Of a DNA stretch of 64,000 bases, positions 54,853 through 61,976 are shown piece by piece (position 1 is the first letter of the stretch; every line of letters starts with the position of its first letter). Below the pieces are notes generated by a model. It searched no databases and was not told the origin of the DNA. It was given only the letters and a program-made list of their open reading frames with translations. Made by a program: the position numbers and the translations under genes. The DNA is from Johnsonella ignava ATCC 51276 (GTDB taxonomy: Bacteria > Bacillota > Clostridia > Lachnospirales > Lachnospiraceae), in NCBI RefSeq assembly GCF_000235445.1, contig NZ_JH378835.1, positions 14,104-78,103 on the forward strand, written 5' to 3'.

Positions 54853-55884
54853 CTAAATTATAAGCATGGCATCTCCAAAACTGAAAAATCTGTAATTATG
54901 CTCCACAGCCTCCCTATAGGCATCAAGTGTACGTCCATGACCGGCAAAAGCACTTACAAGCATTATAAGTGTTGACTCCGGCAGATGAAAATTGGTTATA
55001 AGCCCGTCCATCACCTTAAATTTATATCCGGGATATATAAATATATCAGTCATATCACTTTTTGCATGTACCGCTCCATTATTATCAGAGGCACTTTCAA
55101 CGGTACGGCATGCGGTAGTTCCGACACAGATTACCCTGTAACCGTTTTGTTTTGCAAAATTTATGCTGTTTGCGGCTTCTTCATCTATTATATAATATTC
55201 AGAATGCATATGATGTTTTAATATATCATCTTCCTTTACAGGTCTAAATGTACCCAGTCCGACATGAAGCGTTATTTTTGCCAGATTTACTCCCATATCT
55301 TTTACCTTCTCAAGAAGTTCCTTTGTAAAATGCAGACCCGCAGTAGGAGCGGCAGCGCTTCCATCATTTTTTGCATACACCGTCTGATAACGATTTTTGT
55401 CCTTAAGTTCATGTTTTATATATGGAGGCAGAGGCATATGTCCCAGTTTATCCAGTATCTCCTCAAATATTCCGTTATATTCAAACTTTATTATACGATT
55501 TCCACCTGTCCCTATACCTGTAATTACCCCTTTTAAAAGCCCGTCGCCAAATATAAGTACCGTATTTTCCCTGCACCTTTTCCCCGGTTTTACAATACAT
55601 TCCCAGCTGCCCTCTGATAGCCTCCTAAGCAGCAGCAGCTCTATTTTTGCACCCGTAGTCTCCTTAAGTGCAAAAAGTCTGGCAGGTATTACCCTGGTTT
55701 CATTTAAAACAAGGCAATCTCCCGGCTTTAAATATTCTAAAATATCAGTAAACTGCCTGTGTTCAATCCCTATGCCGGCCCCCGTTCTATGAAGTACAAG
55801 GAGCCTTGAAAGCGAACGCACTTCAAGCGGATCCTGTGCTATAAGCTCCTGAGGCAGTTCATAGTAAAAATCACTTTTTTTCAT
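54853..55884 (-). CDS. queA: S-adenosylmethionine:tRNA ribosyltransferase-isomerase
   Basis: QueA moves the ribosyl part of SAM to preQ1-modified tRNA, forming epoxyqueuosine. The 343-residue frame has the family start (DFYYELPQELIAQDP), RVIPARLFA, the AAPTAGLHFT signature near residue 180, THVGLGTFRPV-like HVGLGTFRPV, and FHLPESTLIMLVSAFAG at the end. The start codon overlaps the stop of the upstream unknown gene. No other queuosine gene or preQ1 riboswitch is seen nearby. Confidence 0.95.
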   Translation of the reverse strand: MKKSDFYYELPQELIAQDPLEVRSLSRLLVLHRTGAGIGIEHRQFTDILEYLKPGDCLVLNETRVIPARLFALKETTGAKIELLLLRRLSEGSWECIVKPGKRCRENTVLIFGDGLLKGVITGIGTGGNRIIKFEYNGIFEEILDKLGHMPLPPYIKHELKDKNRYQTVYAKNDGSAAAPTAGLHFTKELLEKVKDMGVNLAKITLHVGLGTFRPVKEDDILKHHMHSEYYIIDEEAANSINFAKQNGYRVICVGTTACRTVESASDNNGAVHAKSDMTDIFIYPGYKFKVMDGLITNFHLPESTLIMLVSAFAGHGRTLDAYREAVEHNYRFFSFGDAMLII

Positions 55885-56945
55885 TAATTGCCACCGCCTT
55901 GACCCTCGGAGGCACTATCCGGAGCCCCTTGAGACTCCGTTTCCCCTGAGCTTTGGGTACTTTCAGAAGCTTCTGAAGACTGTGCGGCTTCAGTCGTATC
56001 GTTTGAGCTGCCGCCTTCACCTGTTTCATTTGAAGCACTTTCCTCACTGCCTTCTTTTGAGGCGGAAGCCTCCTCACTTTGAGGTGAAGTTGCATCCTCT
56101 CTACCCTGTACGCTCGTATCGCTCTCACTGCCACCCTCAAGCCATATCTCAACATCTTCAAAATTTAATGTTTCATTTTTATTTTCACCATCCCCGGAGC
56201 CTTTAAGCATATCATTTCCTGCCATAAATTTCTGGTAAGCTATTGAAACCTGAAGATCTGCAGCTACCGCTTCAGAAAGCTTTTTCCTATTCTCATTATT
56301 CAGAGCAATTACCTCTTTTGCAGACAAAACCTTTTTAACAACCGCCTTTTCATCATCGGTCAACAGGTTGTTGTCCTTTATAATATACTTTCCATCACTA
56401 TTTTTTATAATATATGCCATAATAAGCATGGGAGCATTTACCGATGCCCTTTTAAATAAAACCTCAGTGCTTATAAGTACAATATATGAATCAGGTTCAA
56501 GTCCTGCGGCAACATAGCATACCGTATTCTGAAAATCTTTATATAGCTTTTTTTCCTGCTTAAGTGCCGCCTCAAGATCCTTAAGTCCCTCAGCATCGGT
56601 TCTGCCGTATATATCATATATCTTTGAGGCATCACCTTTTAGTTTTGCCTCAAAATAGCTGTTTACAAGCTCATTTATCTCAGGCACGCTGTCTTTTTGC
56701 AAGCCATAGGCATAAAAATCATACTTTTCAGGATCATTTATCATAAACGCCTGTGATGAGGTAGCGGCTGAATACTGCATGTCAGATTCCTGACTGCCCT
56801 TTTTCTTTGCCGATCCGCTCTTGTCAAATATAACTATAATTATTATAAGTACTATTGTAGCCGCAGGAAGTGCAGCCAGTTTTAATTTGTTTAGAATTTC
56901 AAACTCATCAAAACCAAATATTTTTCTGTTCTTTTCAAATTTCAT
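55884..56945 (-). CDS. membrane-anchored protein with Ser/Glu-rich tail, unknown function
   Basis: A 353-residue protein. A single hydrophobic segment at about 26-44 would anchor it with the C-terminus outside. The middle (about 80-260) is a mixed alpha/beta domain containing YFEAKLKGDASKIYDIYGR, of no family I can name. The last 85 residues are Ser, Glu, Gly and Thr-rich low complexity and probably disordered. It overlaps queA by one base and is probably cotranscribed with it. Confidence 0.75.
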   Translation of the reverse strand: MKFEKNRKIFGFDEFEILNKLKLAALPAATIVLIIIIVIFDKSGSAKKKGSQESDMQYSAATSSQAFMINDPEKYDFYAYGLQKDSVPEINELVNSYFEAKLKGDASKIYDIYGRTDAEGLKDLEAALKQEKKLYKDFQNTVCYVAAGLEPDSYIVLISTEVLFKRASVNAPMLIMAYIIKNSDGKYIIKDNNLLTDDEKAVVKKVLSAKEVIALNNENRKKLSEAVAADLQVSIAYQKFMAGNDMLKGSGDGENKNETLNFEDVEIWLEGGSESDTSVQGREDATSPQSEEASASKEGSEESASNETGEGGSSNDTTEAAQSSEASESTQSSGETESQGAPDSASEGQGGGN

Positions 56946-57062
56946 ATTAAAATATAAAACCCCTTTTAATTTACATTAAACATGCATTATAAACACATAG
57001 TATAAAAGTATAAAATTATAAAATTGTGTAGAAAAAAATATTCTATTATGCTAATATAGCAC

Positions 57063-57082
57063 ATGGCACAGTCTTGTGCCAT
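57063..57082. other. perfect hairpin in the tRNA leader
   Basis: ATGGCACA and TGTGCCAT form an 8-bp perfect stem with a 4-base loop, ending 8 bases before the tRNA. It may help 5' processing or be an old acceptor-like copy; no T-run follows. Confidence 0.55.
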
Positions 57083-57090
57083 ATAATTAT

Positions 57091-57164
57091 GTGCCCGTAG
57101 CGAAGCTGGATATCGCATCAGACTCCGACTCTGAAGACCGTGGGTTCAAATCCCGCCGGGCACA
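57091..57164 (+). tRNA. tRNA-Arg (anticodon CCG)
   Basis: A complete cloverleaf: acceptor GTGCCCG/CGGGCAC, D-arm GCGA/TCGC, anticodon stem TCAGA/TCTGA with loop CTCCGAC (anticodon CCG, reading CGG), T-arm GTGGG/CCCGC with loop TTCAAAT. The discriminator is A and CCA is not encoded. It stands alone on the plus strand among minus-strand genes. Confidence 0.95.
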
Positions 57165-57171
57165 TTTATAC

Positions 57172-57690
57172 TCATTTTTTATTCTTTTTATTATTTTTAT
57201 TGTGCATCTTAAAAAGAGAATCCACTATAAATATCGCAAGTGCTATCGCACCTGCAATCTGCAAAGTTTCTGAAAAGTAATGATTGCTTAATGAACCCTG
57301 TCCTCTTATGAAATACAGTACACTCCTATATATCCCCCCACCCGGAACAAACGGTATCATACCGCATACTGAAAATACCGCTGCCGGAGCTTTCAGACAT
57401 CTTGCAAGTATATGGCTTATAAGCGCAACAACTATCATAGCCCAGAACACCTTTGTTACCTCAAGCTTTGAATATATACCCGCAGTAAGATATGCCATAT
57501 ATCCCACAGCACCTACAAGTCCCGCAAACAAAGTAAGATTTTTAGGCATATCAAGTATTACAGCAAATACAGCCACCGCCGCAAATGCAGTTATAAAACT
57601 CCTTATAAACACAGTTATGTTGCCCGAATATGCATAGAATGCATAAAACATCATATAAACTGCTTTATTATTAATTATACTTATTTTCAT
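57172..57690 (-). CDS. ThrE-type exporter, small subunit (ThrE_2)
   Basis: A 172-residue protein with about five hydrophobic segments and the family motif CGMIPFVPGGGIY near residue 108. It is the C-terminal half of a split ThrE exporter; the matching N-terminal half is 57862-58623, 170 bases upstream. Transported compound unknown, probably serine, threonine or a related small amino acid. The stop lies 8 bases past the 3' end of the tRNA on the opposite strand. Confidence 0.85.
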   Translation of the reverse strand: MKISIINNKAVYMMFYAFYAYSGNITVFIRSFITAFAAVAVFAVILDMPKNLTLFAGLVGAVGYMAYLTAGIYSKLEVTKVFWAMIVVALISHILARCLKAPAAVFSVCGMIPFVPGGGIYRSVLYFIRGQGSLSNHYFSETLQIAGAIALAIFIVDSLFKMHNKNNKKNKK

Positions 57691-57720
57691 TAAATATACC
57701 CGTTTAAAATTTTATAAAGC

Positions 57721-57815
57721 CGAGTCTGCAAAAACTCCCGGATTTAAATAATTCCTATCCGGGGCACTGCCTGTTTGGAGTTATTTTGTGTGAAATATAA
57801 TTTTTACAGTCCCTT
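57721..57815. repeat. dispersed intergenic hairpin element, copy B
   Basis: Second clear copy of the element at 4907-4997, in the gap between the two ThrE genes. Shared blocks are AAAAACTCC, ATTTAAA, AATTCCT, CCGG, GGAGTT, TGAAAT and TTTTTACAG. Confidence 0.6.
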
Positions 57816-57861
57816 TGCTTACACTGCCACAGATATAACCGCATAAAAATTTCATGCCCTG

Positions 57862-58623
57862 TTATATCCAGCTGCCTGTAATGGCAACCGCACTTCCTAC
57901 GCCTACAGCAAGTCCAAGTGCTGTAACTATGGATTCAAGCATCCTTGCAGTCCCCGATATATAATCACCGTTAAATATATCTCTCATAGAATTTGAAAAT
58001 GCCACTCCCGGCACAAGCGGAGTAAGCCCTGAAATTACAACCGGGTCTATATTCATATTTAGAAATACAAACTTTTTTAAAAGTATAGCACTTAATGTAA
58101 GAAAAAAGGTTGAAAGTGCATTTACTATAAAATCATTAAATCCCAGAATTGATGCAAAAAAATGCACCGCTGAAAGCACTATTCCCACAAAAAAAGCACT
58201 TATACATTCTATAAAACTGCCGTTAAAAAGTATTGTAAACAAAAGCGAAGATACCGTATATAAAGAGTACTTAAGCAGGGGCGGATAAAGTACAAGCTCT
58301 TTTATTTCCCTAAGACTTCTATATGCCTGATCTATACTTATCTTTCCTTCACCAAGCCGCCTTGATATTGTATTTACAAGACATATATGATTTAAGTTTG
58401 TTGCTCTTTCCCTAACCCTGTTTGTCATAGTTACCACACCCTCAGAATTTGAAAGTGTAAGATTAATCCCTGTTGACATCACCATGACATTATGCTTCGC
58501 ACCGGATGCACTGTCAAGTATATGATTCATTGTATCCTCTATCCTGAAGACTTCAGTACCGCTTATAAGCAGTATTTCGCCTGCAAGCATGGCAGTATTT
58601 GCAGTCTTATTTATGTTTTTCAA
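57862..58623 (-). CDS. ThrE-type exporter, large subunit (ThrE_1)
   Basis: A 253-residue protein. Residues 1-110 are the soluble part with the family motif ISGTEVFRIEDTMNHIL; about five membrane segments follow, including SGLTPLVPGVAFSNSMRDIFNGD. It is the N-terminal half of ThrE, paired with 57172-57690. The pair is independent of the copy in the pyrimidine operon (25897-27217), and the two pairs differ clearly in sequence. Confidence 0.87.
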   Translation of the reverse strand: MKNINKTANTAMLAGEILLISGTEVFRIEDTMNHILDSASGAKHNVMVMSTGINLTLSNSEGVVTMTNRVRERATNLNHICLVNTISRRLGEGKISIDQAYRSLREIKELVLYPPLLKYSLYTVSSLLFTILFNGSFIECISAFFVGIVLSAVHFFASILGFNDFIVNALSTFFLTLSAILLKKFVFLNMNIDPVVISGLTPLVPGVAFSNSMRDIFNGDYISGTARMLESIVTALGLAVGVGSAVAITGSWI

Positions 58624-58674
58624 AAATATTCCCCTTATAATATTTTTTTATATTTATATAATTTGCCCGTATTT

Positions 58675-60660
58675 TCAGTCCTTTCTCTGAGCTATAACTT
58701 CTCTGACCTGTGTAAGTCTGTCCCTAAACTGGGCTGCAAGCTCAAAATTCAGTTCTGCCGCCGCTTTAAGCATATTTTTTTCAAGTTCCTTTGAAAGCTT
58801 AGCCAAAGCTTCATCTTCCATTGATTCAGGATCCTTTTTCCAATCTCCCGAATCAGCCGAAGCCGCCTTTGATATCGCTATAAGATCTCTAACCGCCTTT
58901 TTAATCGTAGTGGGCGTTATACCGTGTTCTTCATTATATTTCTGCTGTATACTTCTTCTCCTATAGGTTTCATCTATAGCAGCCTTCATAGAATCAGTTG
59001 TAGTGTCGGCATACATTATAACATGACCCTGTGCATTTCTTGCCGCCCTTCCTATCGTCTGTATAAGTGAAGTCTCACTTCTTAAAAAACCTTCTTTATC
59101 GGCATCAAGTATGGCAACAAGTGTTATCTCAGGTATATCAAGCCCCTCCCTTAAAAGATTTATACCTACAAGCACATCAAATACATCAAGCCTCATATCC
59201 CTTATAATTTCAGCTCTTTCAAGAGTATCTATATCCGAATGAAGATAACGCACCTTTATACCTGCCTCTTTCATATAATCGGTAAGATCCTCAGCCATCC
59301 TTTTTGTAAGAGTCGTTATAAGCACCTTGTTATGTTCTTTCGTTTCTTTATTCACTTCACTTATAAGGTCATCTATCTGTCCTTCAACAGGTCTTACACT
59401 TATCTGGGGATCTAAAAGCCCGGTAGGTCTTATAATCTGCTGAGTTTTTAAAAGTTCATGCTCGGATTCATATTTTGATGGAGTCGCAGATACAAAAAGC
59501 ATCTGGTCTATCTTTGATTCAAATTCACTAAATTCAAGAGGTCTGTTATCCAGTGCACTGGGCAGCCTGAATCCGTAGTTTACAAGAGTTGTCTTTCTTG
59601 AACGGTCTCCGGCATACATAGCTCTTATCTGCGGAATAGTCATATGTGATTCATCAACTATTATAAGAAAATCTTCAGGAAAGTAGTCTATAAGCGTATA
59701 TGGAGGCTCTCCCGGCTTCATCCCCGTAAGATGTCTTGAATAATTTTCTATCCCTGAACAAAATCCCGTTTCCCTCATCATCTCAACATCAAAATGTGTT
59801 CTTTCATCTATCCTCTGTGCTTCTATAAGCATATCTTCAGATTTAAAATATTTTACCCTCTCATCACACTCTTCAAGTATATTTTGTGTAGCAACAAGCA
59901 TCTTTTCAGGTGATACTACATAATGTGAAGCAGGAAATATTGCTACATGAGCAAGCTGTGCCACAGGCTGTGCAGTGAGTACATCTATACTTGTAATCTT
60001 TTCCACTTCATCTCCGAAAAATTCTATCCTGTAAGCAGTCTTGGTCTCATAAGCCGGCAGTATCTCAAGTGTATCGCCTCTTACTCTGAAAGTACCCCTG
60101 CGAAAGTCCATATCATTTCTGCTGTACTGCATATCTATAAGCTTTCTTATTACATCATCCCTGTCTTTTTCCATGCCGGGTCTTAATGATACTACCATGG
60201 CATTGTAGTCTATAGGACTTCCAAGCCCGTAGATACATGAAACTGACGCTACTATTATTACATCATTTCTCTCAGAAAGTGCCGCAGTAGCGGAATGTCT
60301 CAGTCTATCTATTTCATCGTTTATAGCCGAATCTTTTTCTATATAGGTATCTGTTGAAGGTACATATGCTTCAGGCTGGTAATAATCATAATATGACACA
60401 AAATATTCTACCGCATTTTCAGGGAAAAACTCTTTAAATTCACTGTAAAGCTGAGCTGCCAATGTTTTGTTGTGTGCTATTATAAGTGTCGGCTTTTGTA
60501 ACTTTTGTATTATATTTGCCATAGTAAATGTCTTACCCGATCCTGTCGCACCAAGAAGAGTCTGGAACTGGTTTCCCGATTTAAATCCGTTTACAAGTGC
60601 CTCTATCGCCTGAGGCTGATCACCCGTAGGACTAAACTCGGAATGTAGCTTAAACTCCAT
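58675..60660 (-). CDS. uvrB: excinuclease ABC subunit B
   Basis: UvrB loads onto damaged DNA with UvrA and recruits UvrC in nucleotide excision repair. The 661-residue frame has Walker A GATGSGKT near residue 40, the beta-hairpin region VSYYDYYQPEAY near 90, Walker B IIVDESHM, helicase motifs QTIGRAARN, and the C-terminal UVR domain (KLSKELEKNMLKAAAELNFE) that contacts UvrC. Start 60660 has AAGGAG about 8 bases upstream. uvrA and uvrC are not in the window. Normal length. Confidence 0.97.
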   Translation of the reverse strand: MEFKLHSEFSPTGDQPQAIEALVNGFKSGNQFQTLLGATGSGKTFTMANIIQKLQKPTLIIAHNKTLAAQLYSEFKEFFPENAVEYFVSYYDYYQPEAYVPSTDTYIEKDSAINDEIDRLRHSATAALSERNDVIIVASVSCIYGLGSPIDYNAMVVSLRPGMEKDRDDVIRKLIDMQYSRNDMDFRRGTFRVRGDTLEILPAYETKTAYRIEFFGDEVEKITSIDVLTAQPVAQLAHVAIFPASHYVVSPEKMLVATQNILEECDERVKYFKSEDMLIEAQRIDERTHFDVEMMRETGFCSGIENYSRHLTGMKPGEPPYTLIDYFPEDFLIIVDESHMTIPQIRAMYAGDRSRKTTLVNYGFRLPSALDNRPLEFSEFESKIDQMLFVSATPSKYESEHELLKTQQIIRPTGLLDPQISVRPVEGQIDDLISEVNKETKEHNKVLITTLTKRMAEDLTDYMKEAGIKVRYLHSDIDTLERAEIIRDMRLDVFDVLVGINLLREGLDIPEITLVAILDADKEGFLRSETSLIQTIGRAARNAQGHVIMYADTTTDSMKAAIDETYRRRSIQQKYNEEHGITPTTIKKAVRDLIAISKAASADSGDWKKDPESMEDEALAKLSKELEKNMLKAAAELNFELAAQFRDRLTQVREVIAQRKD

Positions 60661-60752
60661 TTTATTGCTCCTTTATTATATTTTTTTATTATTATACTCA
60701 AACATATGCTTACAGTACAGCAAAAAACGTTTATTAACTTTTTTATTTTCCA

Positions 60753-61532
60753 TTAAATATTTATATCGGAAATTGCATACAGACATGCCTTTCCGGCAAT
60801 TATAACTCTGTCTCCGGCCAGTCTACAATATAATGTACCTCCCCGACCGGATGCCTGATACGCTGTCAGCTCATTTTTCCCTAATTGCTCCGCCCAGAAC
60901 GGAATTATATGGCAGTGCCCTGAACCGCACACAGGATCTTCCAGAATATTCAATTTAGGAGCAAAGCTTCTTGATACGCAATCATATTCACTGCCCGGAG
61001 CGGATACCTGCAAAAGAAGCCCGTCAAGATTCTTTACTTTTTCTAAATCGGGAGCCAAATTTTTCACTATATTCTCATTATCAAATATACAAAGCAAATC
61101 ACGTCCCATAAATGCTTTTATGGGCTTGCAACCAATTGCTTCTGTTATCTTATCTGTTATATCAACTTCCGTTAATTTATATTTTGGAAAATCCATTTCA
61201 TAAAGATTATTTTTTCTCTTTACAATCAATTCACCGCTTAATGTATCAAAACAAATTTCTTTTAATTCCTGCTCATAATAATTCATAATCACAAATGCTG
61301 TTCCAAGGGTAGCATGACCGCAAAGGTCAACTTCTCCGCCCGGCGTAAACCATCTGAGAAAATATCCGGCTTCTCCTTTCTTTACGGCAAAAGCAGTCTC
61401 AGACAAGTTATTTTCTTTTGTTATATTCAGCATAAGCTCATCTGAAATCCAATTATCCATAACACACACAGCCGCCGGATTGCCCGAAAAAACTCTATCT
61501 GAAAATGCATCTATAATATATTGTCTCATCAT
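60753..61532 (-). CDS. PhzF-family isomerase-like protein
   Basis: A 259-residue PhzF-fold protein: FSGNPAAVC near residue 16, ENNLSETAF with the catalytic Glu near 45, DLCGHATLGTAFV near 70, and the DPVCGSGH motif near 200. Family members isomerise or epimerise small metabolites; most, like this one, lie outside phenazine clusters and have unknown substrates. Normal length. It stands alone upstream of uvrB. Confidence 0.88.
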   Translation of the reverse strand: MMRQYIIDAFSDRVFSGNPAAVCVMDNWISDELMLNITKENNLSETAFAVKKGEAGYFLRWFTPGGEVDLCGHATLGTAFVIMNYYEQELKEICFDTLSGELIVKRKNNLYEMDFPKYKLTEVDITDKITEAIGCKPIKAFMGRDLLCIFDNENIVKNLAPDLEKVKNLDGLLLQVSAPGSEYDCVSRSFAPKLNILEDPVCGSGHCHIIPFWAEQLGKNELTAYQASGRGGTLYCRLAGDRVIIAGKACLYAISDINI

Positions 61533-61976
61533 TCTCCACCTCAGTAAAATTCAAATTTATTTCATTAAATGTTTTTAATATTATAGCATTTTTAATACAT
61601 TTTTACAGTTCTATCGGATCTGTATAAAAATCTATGCATATCTTATGATAGTATGTACCAGCAAAATATTCAAACACAGAAACAAACACAAAAGCATCTG
61701 CCACAAGCAGTTTTTATTTAAATCCGGACTATAACATAAACTGAAATCTTCTAAAATCCGGGAATATCTTTTAGTATTTATCGTCTTATTCATCAGATAA
61801 TATTTGCAGTTTTAAGGAAAGAGTATCCGCCGGATAATATATTTTATTTGAAAATAGTTTTATCCTATAGTTATCAATACATAAGCTTCCTACCTAAATA
61901 TAGATATGAGGAAAAATTCGCCTGACATCTTTTATATCTTAAAAAAGTCGGTTATAAAAAATTAAAGGAGTAGACT
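61533..61976. other. intergenic region with small palindrome
   Basis: 444 bases between two divergent genes. A palindrome TATCCG-C-CGGATA lies at 61824-61836, about 140 bases before the rightward gene, and could be an operator or a leader hairpin. No coding frame, terminator or consensus promoter was recognised. Confidence 0.45.

Noticed and set aside
56946..57060. preQ1 riboswitch before the queA operon
   Set aside because: The leader is AT-rich with no preQ1 aptamer-like stem and conserved loop that I could recognise.
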